In this document: positions 1-8,787 of the stretch, piece by piece
Numbering within the stretch: the stretch's first letter is position 1
How the letters are laid out: each line of letters starts with the position of its first letter
NCBI GenBank assembly: GCA_019135895.1
Contig: JAGVVH010000332.1
Span: forward strand, 1-40,666
Source of the DNA: Bacteroidota bacterium
GTDB lineage: Bacteria; Bacteroidota; Bacteroidia; Bacteroidales; WCHB1-69
Direction: 5' to 3'
DNA: 40,666 bases
The notes under the pieces: generated by a model
Told to the model about the DNA's origin: nothing
Database searches by the model: none
The model's input: only the letters and a program-made list of their open reading frames with translations
Program-made: the position numbers and the translations under genes

Positions 1-1
1 A

Positions 2-589
2 TCTTTTGTTTCAGAAAAAAATAAAACTTCTTCATTTAAGTATGAAGATAAAGTTGAGGTTGAAAAAAAGATCTCTATGATTTTTGACGATCCTTCTATA
101 ATTGAAAGCCAACTCGGATTTAGTTATGATGATCCTGCCATTTTAAAGGATGATAAAGAAATACCAAAAGTTGTAGAAATTGCTGCGATGAATGATGTTT
201 TATTAGATGACTATACTTTTAATGATGAATTACTTGATGATGACAGCGCAGGAACAGTTAGATTGAATTTAGAAAAAGAACTTTCTTCTAAGGAAGAACA
301 GTTGATGGATAACTCTAAAGCTGATGAACCGCTTTTTATAGGGCAAGTTCCTGTGGAATTACCAGAGGCTGCTGAAAATTCTAAAATGCTTGAAGAACAA
401 TGGGAGATGATTGCTCAGGCTAATTTTGACGGCTCTGTCGTGGCTGAAGGTGTCTTGGAAATTTCCAATGAATCTTGTGGTTTTTTAAGATCTTCAGATT
501 ATAATTATCTCACTTCTCCGGATGATATTTATGTTTCAATGTCCCAAATTAAACTTTTTGGACTTAAAAAAATTCTTTCCGTTGACTAA
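2..589 (+). CDS. rho: Transcription termination factor Rho, N-terminal fragment (5' end outside window, 3' end frameshifted)
   Basis: The reading frame is open from base 2, so the true start lies upstream of the window. The translated part is the acidic, low-complexity insertion found in Bacteroidota Rho, followed by the start of the cold-shock-like RNA-binding domain: [16 protein letters not shown] and [18 protein letters not shown]. Rho is the hexameric RNA helicase that ends transcription at untranslated RNA. After LFGLK the frame runs into KILSVD and a stop at 587-589. Normal relatives continue with a segment like TGDTVxGxIRPPKEGE, which is absent. The remainder of Rho continues from base 570 in another frame, so this is the front half of a broken or mis-assembled gene. 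Identity is certain; whether the break is real is not. Confidence 0.85.
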   Translation, partial: SFVSEKNKTSSFKYEDKVEVEKKISMIFDDPSIIESQLGFSYDDPAILKDDKEIPKVVEIAAMNDVLLDDYTFNDELLDDDSAGTVRLNLEKELSSKEEQLMDNSKADEPLFIGQVPVELPEAAENSKMLEEQWEMIAQANFDGSVVAEGVLEISNESCGFLRSSDYNYLTSPDDIYVSMSQIKLFGLKKILSVD

Positions 590-1496
590 AATTAATAAAA
601 TTAACGGTCGTAAACCTGAGGAGATTAGAGATAGAATTCCATTTGACTATTTAACTCCAATGTTTCCTGATGAGAAAATAAAACTTACTGGACATCCCGG
701 AGATAATATCTGTACGCGTGTTATTGATTTGTTCGCCCCCATTGGAAAGGGACAAAGGGGTTTGATTGTCGCTCAACCTAAAACAGGTAAAACTGTTCTT
801 TTAAAAGAAATTGCAAATGCTATTTCGTATAACCATCCGGAAATTTATCTGATTATTTTATTGATCGATGAACGGCCTGAAGAAGTTACTGATATGCAAC
901 GAAGTGTTAAAGCTGAAGTGATTTCTTCGACTTTTGATGAACCGGCAGAACGCCATGTGAAAATTGCAAATGTTGTTCTTGAAAAAGCTAAAAGAATGGT
1001 CGAATGTGGTCATGATGTTTGTATTTTACTTGATTCAATTACAAGATTAGCTCGTGCTTTTAATACCATGGCCCCTGCTTCAGGAAAAGTATTGTCAGGT
1101 GGAGTGGAGGCTAATGCCCTTCAAAAACCTAAAAGATTTTTTGGAGCTGCCCGTAATGTTGAAAATGGTGGTTCACTTACTATTATTTCAACTGCCCTTA
1201 TAGATACAGGCTCCAGAATGGATGAGGTTATTTTTGAAGAGTTTAAAGGAACCGGAAATATGGAACTTCAATTGGACAGAAAACTCTCTAATAAGAGAAT
1301 TTATCCAGCTGTTGATCTTGTTGCTTCCAGTACCCGAAGGGATGACCTTCTCCAAACTCCGGAAACTCTCCAAAAAGTATGGTTCCTTCGCAATCTCTTG
1401 TCCGATAGAACCACTATAGAAGCAATGGAGTTGATTAAAGAAAAAATGCAATTAACTAAAACTAATGAGGAATTTCTGATTTCAATTAATAGTTAG
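522..1496 (+). CDS. rho: Transcription termination factor Rho, C-terminal ATPase fragment
   Basis: Recognisable Rho sequence begins at about base 570 ([18 protein letters not shown]). The residues from 522 to 570 are only the out-of-frame reading of the upstream domain, so the ATG at 522 is not a meaningful start. The rest is an intact RecA-like hexameric motor: [14 protein letters not shown], Walker A in [12 protein letters not shown], Walker B and arginine region in [13 protein letters not shown], the Q/R-loop region [21 protein letters not shown], and the C-terminal RRDDLL and [11 protein letters not shown] segments. Together with the 2-589 frame it would make a normal Bacteroidota Rho lacking about 16 codons of the RNA-binding domain. 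Unless the sequence is in error, this half has no proper translation start and the cell would lack normal Rho. Confidence 0.85.
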   Translation: MIFMFQCPKLNFLDLKKFFPLTKINKINGRKPEEIRDRIPFDYLTPMFPDEKIKLTGHPGDNICTRVIDLFAPIGKGQRGLIVAQPKTGKTVLLKEIANAISYNHPEIYLIILLIDERPEEVTDMQRSVKAEVISSTFDEPAERHVKIANVVLEKAKRMVECGHDVCILLDSITRLARAFNTMAPASGKVLSGGVEANALQKPKRFFGAARNVENGGSLTIISTALIDTGSRMDEVIFEEFKGTGNMELQLDRKLSNKRIYPAVDLVASSTRRDDLLQTPETLQKVWFLRNLLSDRTTIEAMELIKEKMQLTKTNEEFLISINS

Positions 1497-1510
1497 TTTC
1501 TTTATTACAA

Positions 1511-2401
1511 TTGAAAAAACGTATTCTTTTCATATTAAATCCTTTTGCCGGAAATAAGCAATTCCGTAATATTGAAAATGTTATCAATAGCGTTATTAAT
1601 AAAACATTTTTTGATTATTCTATTGTTTATACTCAATATAAAGGAAATGCTTTTGAATTGTCAAAAGATGCTGTTAAACAAAATTTTGATGTAGTGGTTG
1701 CAGTCGGTGGAGATGGTACAATTAATGAAGTTGCTTCAGCATTAGTTGATACTCAGACTGCATTGGCCATAGTCCCTTCAGGCTCCGGAAACGGACTGGC
1801 TTATCATCTTCGAATTCCAATTAATCTTAAGAAATCTATTAATATTATTAATGATTTGCATTATGAAAAAATAGATGTTTGTAAACTCAATGAATTCTTT
1901 TTATTTAGTGTTGCCGGGGTGGGGTATGATGCAAAAGTGGCTTTTGATTTTAACCATGGAAAAGGACGAGGAATGGATGCCTATTTTAAAGCTATCTTGA
2001 AAAATTATTTTACTTTTAAATCAGAAAATTATATTGTTCAATATGATGGTAATGAAATAGAAAAAAATGCTTTTTTTATTACTTTTGCCAATTCATCCCA
2101 ATGGGGTTATAATGTTAAAGTTGCCCCTCACGCTTCTATTCAAGATGGATTGCTTGATGTATGTTTTTGCACTAAACCCGAAACGATTACACTTTCTCCT
2201 TTTGTTATAAAATTGTTGACAGATAGAATTGATGAATCTCGCGAAATGCAATATTTACAGTGTAAGAATTTGTCAATCAAAGCCAAAAATAATAATCCGA
2301 TTTATTTGCATATTGATGGTGATGCTGTTGAACCTGTTTCTGAAATTATGATTCAAATCATTCCAAAGGCTCTTAATGTACTTACGGAAAGATTAATATA
2401 A
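1511..2401 (+). CDS. Diacylglycerol/lipid kinase family protein (YegS/DagK-like)
   Basis: This is a 296-residue cytosolic lipid kinase of the DAGK catalytic-domain family, which phosphorylates diacylglycerol or a related lipid alcohol with ATP. It shows the family signatures: an N-terminal LFILNPFAGNK, the nucleotide-binding VAVGGDGTINEVASAL, and PSGSGNGLAYHLRIP. A VAGVGYDAKVAF segment and a C-terminal beta-sandwich ending in LHIDGDAVEP follow. Length is normal. The only available start is TTG at 1511, 14 bases after the rho stop, with no in-frame ATG before it, so it may be read through from rho. It converges on the gldA-like gene. The exact lipid substrate (diacylglycerol, undecaprenol or a sphingoid base) cannot be told from sequence. 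Confidence 0.85.
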   Translation: MKKRILFILNPFAGNKQFRNIENVINSVINKTFFDYSIVYTQYKGNAFELSKDAVKQNFDVVVAVGGDGTINEVASALVDTQTALAIVPSGSGNGLAYHLRIPINLKKSINIINDLHYEKIDVCKLNEFFLFSVAGVGYDAKVAFDFNHGKGRGMDAYFKAILKNYFTFKSENYIVQYDGNEIEKNAFFITFANSSQWGYNVKVAPHASIQDGLLDVCFCTKPETITLSPFVIKLLTDRIDESREMQYLQCKNLSIKAKNNNPIYLHIDGDAVEPVSEIMIQIIPKALNVLTERLI

Positions 2402-2426
2402 ATTATCTTAGAATTTCTTATGAAAT

Positions 2427-2443
2427 AGATTCTTCAAGAATCT
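2427..2443. terminator. Short inverted repeat between convergent genes
   Basis: AGATTC and GAATCT pair around the 5-base loop TTCAA, between the converging lipid kinase and gldA-like genes and touching the latter's stop codon. The T-tracts on both sides are weak, so this is only a possible two-way terminator. Confidence 0.35.
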
Positions 2444-3186
2444 CATTTTGTTAATACATGGAATAACTCTTCAAGACCAATCCCCTCTTTATGCTCAGAG
2501 GTTTGTTTGATGCCCATTTTTTCAGCCATCTGTTGCATCTCTCCAATTTTTGCATCTGCAATAATTTTTCCATGATTAATGATGATAACCCTGTCACATA
2601 CCGCTTCAACTTCTTGCATGATATGAGTGGATAGTAATACCGTTTTGGTCTTGCCGCATTTTTTGATAAGATCCCTTATTTCAATCAATTGATTCGGGTC
2701 AAGCCCAGTTGTGGGTTCATCCAATATTAAAACTTCAGGATCATGAATCAACGCCTGTGCCAATCCTACCCGTTGCTTATATCCTCTTGATAATGCTCCA
2801 ATCTTTTTATGCTTTTCAACTGCAAGTCCAGTCATGCTTATAACATGGTCTATTTGTTCCTTTTTATTCTTAATCTTATGAATTCCTGCAATAAATTCTA
2901 GAAATTCAATTACATACATGTCATAATATAAGGGATTAACTTCTGAGAGATAACCAATTTTTTTCCTCAATTCTAAAGAATCATTCCAAATATCAAGTCC
3001 GCATACTGAAACATCTCCTTCAGTGGGAGGCAAAAAACAGGTTATAATCTTCATCATTGTTGATTTTCCGGCTCCATTTGGACCTAAAAAACCTACTATT
3101 TCTCCTTTTTTTACTTCAAAACTTACATTCTTTAATGCGTATTGCTTTCCGAATAATTTTGAAACATTTTTTACTACTATTGACAT
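2443..3186 (-). CDS. gldA: GldA-like ABC transporter ATP-binding protein
   Basis: This 247-residue ATPase matches the GldA group of Bacteroidota, the nucleotide-binding subunit of the GldAFG ABC transporter linked to gliding motility in flavobacteria; orthologues also occur in non-gliding species. Visible motifs are Walker A GPNGAGKST (about residues 34-42), the Q-loop region, ABC signature ALSRGYKQRVGLAQAL, Walker B VLILDEPTTGLDP, and the switch His in LLSTHIMQEVEA. The GldA-typical IGYLSEVNPLYYDMYV is present. The GldF/GldG membrane partners are not in this window. A TACTTTTG -7 element lies 18 bases before the ATG. The general family is certain; the gldA symbol rests on the NPLYYDMYV-type similarity and single-gene context. 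Confidence 0.75.
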   Translation of the reverse strand: MSIVVKNVSKLFGKQYALKNVSFEVKKGEIVGFLGPNGAGKSTMMKIITCFLPPTEGDVSVCGLDIWNDSLELRKKIGYLSEVNPLYYDMYVIEFLEFIAGIHKIKNKKEQIDHVISMTGLAVEKHKKIGALSRGYKQRVGLAQALIHDPEVLILDEPTTGLDPNQLIEIRDLIKKCGKTKTVLLSTHIMQEVEAVCDRVIIINHGKIIADAKIGEMQQMAEKMGIKQTSEHKEGIGLEELFHVLTK

Positions 3187-3203
3187 ATCTTGATATTTGT
3201 CGG

Positions 3204-3211
3204 CAAAAGTA
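3204..3211 (-). promoter_or_regulatory. -7 promoter element for the gldA-like gene
   Basis: Minus strand reads TACTTTTG, matching the Bacteroidota sigma-ABfr -7 consensus TAnnTTTG, 18 bases before the start codon. Confidence 0.6.
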
Positions 3212-3331
3212 CAAAAAAAGTATCTTCTTTTTTAATGAATTTTTTTTGCCCTACATAAAATTTGTTTCTCTATGATACTAAAGTAATAGTAAAAAAGTTA
3301 TAGTGATTACATATTTTTGAGTAATAAAAGC

Positions 3332-3339
3332 TATCTTTG
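3332..3339 (+). promoter_or_regulatory. -7 promoter element for the TolB/Omp85-like gene
   Basis: Plus strand reads TATCTTTG, a full match to TAnnTTTG, 25 bases before the ATG at 3365. No -33 TTTG was found at the usual distance. Confidence 0.65.
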
Positions 3340-3364
3340 CCTTTCTTAAATAAATCAAGATTTA

Positions 3365-6300
3365 ATGAAAGATATAGCTATTTTTATTTTATCTAAAATC
3401 AAGAAAATTATTCTTTTGTTATTCTTGCTTTTTATCTTTATAGTTAATCTTAAAGGACAGTTTTATAACGGTTCTCAAATCTCTTTTGGCAAAAATAGAG
3501 TCCAATATCAAAAATTTAATTGGACCTATTACAGAACCGAACAGTTTGATGTCTATTTTTATCCAACAGGAAAAGATTTAGCTGATTATACTTTACATAA
3601 AGTGCCTGGTTTTATCAGCGAAATCGAAAAATTCCTCAATTTTTCATCTTATAAAAAATTACAATTTATTGTTTATAATACTCAATCAGATTTTCGCGAA
3701 TCTAATTTTGCTTTTGATAATGAGGATTTTTATAACCAAGGTGGTGTTACTAATATTTATGGAACTAAAATATATTTATATTTCGATGGAAATCATGCGC
3801 ATTTTGACAAAATGATACGCAGTGGTATAATGAATATCTATGCTCATCTTTTAGTTGAAGGGCAAAGCGTTGCTTCAAATATCTCTTCGGAATCTTTGCT
3901 GAATGTACCTATTTGGTACTATAGCGGACTTGCTTCTTATTATGCTGAAAGTTGGAATAGCGAATTGGACGCTTTTGTTAAAGACGGGATTTTAACTCAA
4001 CGGTTTGCCAATTTTGATCAACTTTCTTTGGTAGAGGCTGCCTATGCCGGACATTCTTTTTGGAAATTTATTGTTGATAAATATGGACCAAATGCTATCG
4101 CTAATATTCTTTATTCTACTCGTTCTTCTAAAAATTTTGAAAGAGGATTCTATTATGTTACAGGTGTCGAGTATAAAAAACTTCTTGTTGATTGGTACAG
4201 ATATTATTATGTTATCTATAAAAAAGATACAAAAAGAAATCTCCCCGAAAACAACGGTATCGTAAAGAATCCTAAAAAAAAGGATTATAGTCAGATTACC
4301 CTTTCTCCTGATGGAAAAAGCTTTGCTTTTGTATCTAATGATGCCGGACAGGTGAAAATCTGGCTGAAAACTGCCTCTATGAATAGACCTAAGGTGATAT
4401 TTAAACATTTTCAAAAAATTGAAGATAACCCAGACCTCTCTTTCCCTTTATTGGCATGGCATCCTGATGGACATATACTTGGTTTCACATTCGAAGAAAA
4501 GGGTAGATGCTATTATTATCCTTTTTTGATTGAAACTGGCAAATTGGGAAAAAAGTTACTCGTTGATGTCGAAAAAATTACTGATTGGTCTTATTCTAAT
4601 GATGCTCAATTGTTGCTTTTTTCCGGTTTTAAAAATGGACAATCTGATATTTTTATTTATAGTTTTTTGTCTCGATCTATTCTTAATATTACGAATGATT
4701 TTTTTGATGATTTTCAACCAAAATTTCTTCATGATCAAAAGAAAATAATTTTCTCTTCGAATAGAAATAAGGATACAATTGCCTTGAAAGACAATTTCTA
4801 TAATATAGTTCCGGGTTCTTCATACGATTTGTTTATATATAATTATATTGATAAAGACCCGGTCTTGTTTAGGGTAACCAATACTCCAAATGCTAATGAA
4901 AATGCTGTTTGTGAAGTTTCTGATAAGGAAATTATTTTTTTAAGCGATGAATCTGGTATTACAAATCGATATTTAGCCAGGTTTGATAGCACTATTTCTA
5001 AAATTGATACAGTAATTCATTTTGTCTATTTGGCTAAATCTTTCCCCCTTACAGATAATGCTTATTCCTTTTTTGAACAGGATTATATTAATAATTCTGA
5101 CACAGTGGCTTCTATCATTTTGTATAAGGGTTCAAAAAGAATTTATAAGAGTCCTTTATCGCTTTTTCCTGTTAAAAATATTTTGGTTGCTTCTGCTTTT
5201 AAAGAACAACTCAATTATAATAAACATATTAATGATAGTTTAAATGCCATTTTTATAGCTAACGGGAAAGATGCATATTCTAAACATGGTTTCTACCAAC
5301 TTCATCTGTCTGATATTGCTGGAAGTAATAATCCTGATTCAACTAGAAATTTTAATGCTATCCAGATGAAGGGATTTTTTGACGAGGGAGATTTATCTAA
5401 TACTACTTTAACTAGAAATTATTATGTTCAATATAGTTTGAATAAGTTAATCACTCAAGCTGACTTTAGTTTTCTCAATACATCATATCAACAATATACA
5501 GGAACTGATGACCCAATTTATTTAAATACTGGTTTTAATGCCTTATTAATGGTTGGTATTCAAGATCTTTTCGAAAATTACAGAATTACAGGTGGATTCA
5601 GACTCTCTTTTGATTTGTCTGGGAATGAGTTTATGTTGAGTTATGAAGATTTATCCAGACGCTTTGATCATCAAATTGTAATATATAGGCAATCAATTAA
5701 ATCTAATTATAATGATTATGTTTATAAGCAAAGATCTAACAGTCTTTTTTATATAATAAAATATCCTTTTAATAAAACTAATAGTGTTAGACTTACTTTT
5801 ACTGGGCGTTATGAGAGATATATTATGGGCGCATTGAGTGATGTTTCTCTTAAGGCTAAAGATGAAAATCATTTGTGGACAGGGGCTAAACTTGAATATG
5901 TTTTTGATTCAGCCAAGGAATTATCCCCGAATTTATGGAAGGGTACTAAGTTTAAAATTTTTGCAGAATTAGAATACCGTCTAGAGAAGGATTCTAGAAC
6001 CCTCTTGGTGGTGGGATTGGATCTTAGAAAATCTATCAAACTATACAAAAATATGATTTGGGCTTCAAGATTTGCAGCCAGTACAAATACAGGATCTGCC
6101 AGATTAGTCTATTTTATGGGGGGAGTTGATAATTGGTTGTTGGCTAAGTTTAACAGTAATTTCGATGTTGATGCTTCAAAAAATTATGCCTATCAGACTT
6201 TGGCAACCAGTATGCGCGGGTTTGAACAAAATATACGAAATGGGACTTCTTTTCTATTGCTTAGTAGTGAATTAAGAATTCCTTTTGTCCAAATGATTGC

Positions 6301-6610
6301 TAATAGAAAATTATCTTACAATTTTTTAAATTCATTACAATTTCTGGTGTTTGGAGATTTTGGGACTGCCTGGACAGGACTGACTCCTTATTCTGAGGAG
6401 AATTGCCTCTATTCTCGTTATATTACCAGTGGTACTATTTCTGCAGTTGTGAAACGTCAAATAGAGCCTTTTGTCGGTGGCTTTGGAATAGGTCTTAGAA
6501 CTCAATTGCTTGGTTATTTTTTACGTTTTGATTATGCATGGGGAATTGAAGATTATAAGATTTATAATCCCAAAGGTATTTTTATGTTTTCTATTGGATT
6601 TGATTTCTAA
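3365..6610 (+). CDS. Outer-membrane protein: degenerate peptidase-MA-like domain, TolB-like propeller and Omp85-like barrel
   Basis: A 1081-residue exported protein. A hydrophobic signal segment (about residues 10-32, ending LKGQ) is followed by a domain resembling gluzincin peptidase-MA proteins: VPIWYYSGLASYYAE matches the usual W-x-x-E-G-L-A-x-Y stretch, but the HExxH motif is replaced by HLLVE and the following Glu is gone, so it should not be an active protease. Residues about 300-570 carry WD40/PD40 (TolB-type) repeats such as ITLSPDGKSFAFVSND, LAWHPDGHILGF and KKIIFSSNRNKD. The C-terminal third looks like a surface-antigen/Omp85 beta-barrel with MRGFEQNIRNGT and SSELRIPF and ends in an aromatic (IGFDF). 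It is flanked by its own promoter and a strong terminator, so it is probably monocistronic. The function is not established; the architecture suggests an outer-membrane assembly or transport role. Confidence 0.75.
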   Translation: MKDIAIFILSKIKKIILLLFLLFIFIVNLKGQFYNGSQISFGKNRVQYQKFNWTYYRTEQFDVYFYPTGKDLADYTLHKVPGFISEIEKFLNFSSYKKLQFIVYNTQSDFRESNFAFDNEDFYNQGGVTNIYGTKIYLYFDGNHAHFDKMIRSGIMNIYAHLLVEGQSVASNISSESLLNVPIWYYSGLASYYAESWNSELDAFVKDGILTQRFANFDQLSLVEAAYAGHSFWKFIVDKYGPNAIANILYSTRSSKNFERGFYYVTGVEYKKLLVDWYRYYYVIYKKDTKRNLPENNGIVKNPKKKDYSQITLSPDGKSFAFVSNDAGQVKIWLKTASMNRPKVIFKHFQKIEDNPDLSFPLLAWHPDGHILGFTFEEKGRCYYYPFLIETGKLGKKLLVDVEKITDWSYSNDAQLLLFSGFKNGQSDIFIYSFLSRSILNITNDFFDDFQPKFLHDQKKIIFSSNRNKDTIALKDNFYNIVPGSSYDLFIYNYIDKDPVLFRVTNTPNANENAVCEVSDKEIIFLSDESGITNRYLARFDSTISKIDTVIHFVYLAKSFPLTDNAYSFFEQDYINNSDTVASIILYKGSKRIYKSPLSLFPVKNILVASAFKEQLNYNKHINDSLNAIFIANGKDAYSKHGFYQLHLSDIAGSNNPDSTRNFNAIQMKGFFDEGDLSNTTLTRNYYVQYSLNKLITQADFSFLNTSYQQYTGTDDPIYLNTGFNALLMVGIQDLFENYRITGGFRLSFDLSGNEFMLSYEDLSRRFDHQIVIYRQSIKSNYNDYVYKQRSNSLFYIIKYPFNKTNSVRLTFTGRYERYIMGALSDVSLKAKDENHLWTGAKLEYVFDSAKELSPNLWKGTKFKIFAELEYRLEKDSRTLLVVGLDLRKSIKLYKNMIWASRFAASTNTGSARLVYFMGGVDNWLLAKFNSNFDVDASKNYAYQTLATSMRGFEQNIRNGTSFLLLSSELRIPFVQMIANRKLSYNFLNSLQFLVFGDFGTAWTGLTPYSEENCLYSRYITSGTISAVVKRQIEPFVGGFGIGLRTQLLGYFLRFDYAWGIEDYKIYNPKGIFMFSIGFDF

Positions 6611-6646
6611 AAAAAAAAGAGTTGATATTTCAACTCCTTTTTTTTA
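6609..6646. terminator. Two-way intrinsic terminator
   Basis: GAGTTGA (6619-6625) and TCAACTC (6630-6636) form a perfect 7-bp stem with loop TATT. A run of As lies to the left and eight Ts to the right, so it works on both strands. It sits between two convergent genes. Confidence 0.85.
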
Positions 6647-6647
6647 T

Positions 6648-8408
6648 TTATTTTATAATCACTTTTTTAGTACCCGAACCTGATTCAGTAATTATCTTTA
6701 CAAAGTAAACCCCTGATTTTAAATTATCTGTGGATATCGTTATAAAATTTGAATTATATGTTTGCTCAAATACTTTTTGAGATGATATGTTATAGATTTC
6801 CACTTTGTTTATTTGTTGAGAAGATATATTAATATTATCACTTGTGGGATTTGGATAAATGGAAATTTCTATTTCTTTATTTTCATTTATGGAGATAGTA
6901 AAGTTAACATTAATATCAAGTACAATTGATGAATTGAAAAAGTCATTGGAATGAATATGAATTTTTCCTGATTTTTGATCATTGAGTTGAATATCATCAG
7001 CTCCTAAATTAATTGTGATATTTTTTGAGGAATTGCTGTTGATAGATCCGGAATTAGGAGAAATATTCATCCATGGGTTAATTGGAGTTCCATCAATATG
7101 AACCCAAATATTCCACGCATAAGGTAAAGTGGGATTATTAGATGATAATCTGTTCCAGGCTGCATCTGTTTTATACCAATTTCCATAATAACCGGAAACA
7201 GAATTGTCGCAACCAATACTGGAAACTCCTTCATAGCCGGGGGCAACTGTATAAATAAACCCAACCCAAAAATCACTTCCATCAATTAGTACCGGATTAG
7301 TTAATTGTACTTGATTTTTCCCATTAACTGGAGTGAAAATTTGTTCATAAATTATTTCTCCGGGTCCGGGAACTTCCATATTTCCCATTGTTGCAACTAT
7401 AATTTTTGCCTCTGCAATTCCTATTACTGAAAATAAGGTGACATCAATTTGATTGATTGTTCTCCCGATATGATCTTGAATGTTCTCTGAGGGGAAACCT
7501 GCAGCTACAGCTATTTCTGTTGCATCGCCAAATACTATACTGGTGTAATTATTCCCGCAATAATATAATGTGTCACTTCCAATACTTGTTGAATCAGGAT
7601 TAGGAATGGTATAAGAGGGAATAATTCTGTATTGTAAAGGGGTACCTCCGTTGTTATTTATGGTGAACTGATGAGTTCCCCCGGTCTGATAATTGACTGT
7701 TTCGTTAATTACAGAATCTGAAAGAACTTCAATTTCTGGAAGTTCGGCAGGAACAATTTCAGTAAAAACAAAATTGTCAATATAATAATCACCGCTACCG
7801 GTAGGAGATGCAGAATAAAAATTGATAGAGCCTAATTGACAAACTCCGTCGGTGTTATTATCAACATAATGGAAAGGCCAGGATGCAATAATGGTATTAT
7901 CTATTTTCAAATAAATGCTATCACTATTAAGATTTATATTCCCCTCTATACCAAACCAATTGTTTTCAGGATAGGTAAAATTATAAGTTGTACCTCCAAC
8001 TAAAATATAACCTGTACTGTCATTTGAAAAATAACATTCAAAAGCCCACTCAATTCCGGGGTTAAAATAATGTTGCATATTAAAATATGCACCGGGGCTT
8101 GACGAAGGAATAAATATATCAAATGCAATTTCAAAATGACCGGTCGTCTGATTCAAAAATTTATAAATAATGTCACTTGAAGTGTTGATATGCAGTGAGT
8201 TGGGAGAGGAACTAGAATAAGTATTTGAAATGGGAGCATCTTCAGCCCCCCCTGCACTGTGACTCCAAGTGTCCCAATCAACATGGTTTTGTTGTACCAA
8301 TAATTGTCCGCTTGTGTAACTATCAAAATTATCACTAAATAGAATGGTCTGTGCTTTGGTAATTATTGCTGTAAAAGTAATTAATAACAAAAATAAAAGA
8401 TTTTTCAT
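6648..8408 (-). CDS. Secreted protein with T9SS type A sorting domain
   Basis: This 586-residue protein has a signal peptide (first 20 residues, ending in TKAQ) and a C-terminal T9SS domain: SIYPNPTSDNINI followed by KVEIYNISSQKVFEQTY, LKSGVYFVKI and KKVIIK. Proteins with this tail cross the outer membrane by the type IX system and are usually anchored to the cell surface. The N-terminal part (FSDNFDSYTSG, GAYFNMQHYF, YYIDNFVF) looks like a concanavalin/LamG-type sandwich often found in such cargo. The middle has an FN3/choice-of-anchor-like region with NITINLGADD. No catalytic motif was recognised, so the substrate or partner is unknown. Its -7 element lies 27 bases upstream and its 3' end shares the two-way terminator. 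Confidence 0.8.
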   Translation of the reverse strand: MKNLLFLLLITFTAIITKAQTILFSDNFDSYTSGQLLVQQNHVDWDTWSHSAGGAEDAPISNTYSSSSPNSLHINTSSDIIYKFLNQTTGHFEIAFDIFIPSSSPGAYFNMQHYFNPGIEWAFECYFSNDSTGYILVGGTTYNFTYPENNWFGIEGNINLNSDSIYLKIDNTIIASWPFHYVDNNTDGVCQLGSINFYSASPTGSGDYYIDNFVFTEIVPAELPEIEVLSDSVINETVNYQTGGTHQFTINNNGGTPLQYRIIPSYTIPNPDSTSIGSDTLYYCGNNYTSIVFGDATEIAVAAGFPSENIQDHIGRTINQIDVTLFSVIGIAEAKIIVATMGNMEVPGPGEIIYEQIFTPVNGKNQVQLTNPVLIDGSDFWVGFIYTVAPGYEGVSSIGCDNSVSGYYGNWYKTDAAWNRLSSNNPTLPYAWNIWVHIDGTPINPWMNISPNSGSINSNSSKNITINLGADDIQLNDQKSGKIHIHSNDFFNSSIVLDINVNFTISINENKEIEISIYPNPTSDNINISSQQINKVEIYNISSQKVFEQTYNSNFITISTDNLKSGVYFVKIITESGSGTKKVIIK

Positions 8409-8435
8409 GGGTTTATTTTTTCATTTTTATGGATG

Positions 8436-8443
8436 CAAATGTA
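8436..8443 (-). promoter_or_regulatory. -7 promoter element for the T9SS cargo gene
   Basis: Minus strand reads TACATTTG, an exact TAnnTTTG, 27 bases before the start codon at 8408. Confidence 0.6.
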
Positions 8444-8730
8444 ATAATATTTTTATACCTTTTTCATATATTTTTTTTTTTTTGTAAAAAAAAAACAGTT
8501 CAATTTATTAATATTGATAGAATTAAAATATAAAATCCTTATTATCAATGCTTTATTTTTTCTATCCAACTTCTTAAAGGCTTATATTTCGGAAAATTCA
8601 TATTATATTTTCCAATTTAAAGTTTCTATTAAATGGGTAGTTTAAAAGTAAGTTAGCTGAGAAAAAGCTTTCAATTATTTGATTTAAGGACGTATCTATA
8701 AACCATATAATGATTATGTTTTTAATATAA
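8444..8730. other. AT-rich intergenic stretch without recognised gene
   Basis: Between the T9SS cargo promoter and the hairpin after the EF-G2 gene there is only very AT-rich sequence with long T and A runs near 8465-8500. I see no open frame of convincing composition, no RNA fold and no repeat. Confidence 0.6.
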
Positions 8731-8774
8731 CAAATAAATGGAAAACCATTTTTTATTGGCTTTTCATTTATTTG
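8731..8774 (-). terminator. Long hairpin after the EF-G2 gene
   Basis: CAAATAAAT at 8731-8739 pairs with ATTTATTTG at 8766-8774. The stem continues through GAAAA/TTTTC and CCA/TGG with single-base bulges to a short AT loop. It starts 14 bases past the EF-G2 stop. A clean U-tract is missing on the minus strand, so it may stabilise the 3' end rather than act as a classical terminator. Confidence 0.5.
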
Positions 8775-8787
8775 TAAAATATCAAAT

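Noticed and set aside
560..600. Programmed ribosomal frameshift in rho at the seven-A run
   Set aside because: Shifting frame would restore reading but still leave about 16 conserved residues missing, so a deletion explains the data better.
3992..4414. 140-codon minus-strand frame opposite the TolB/Omp85-like gene
   Set aside because: It is antisense shadow of conserved domains with no independent support.
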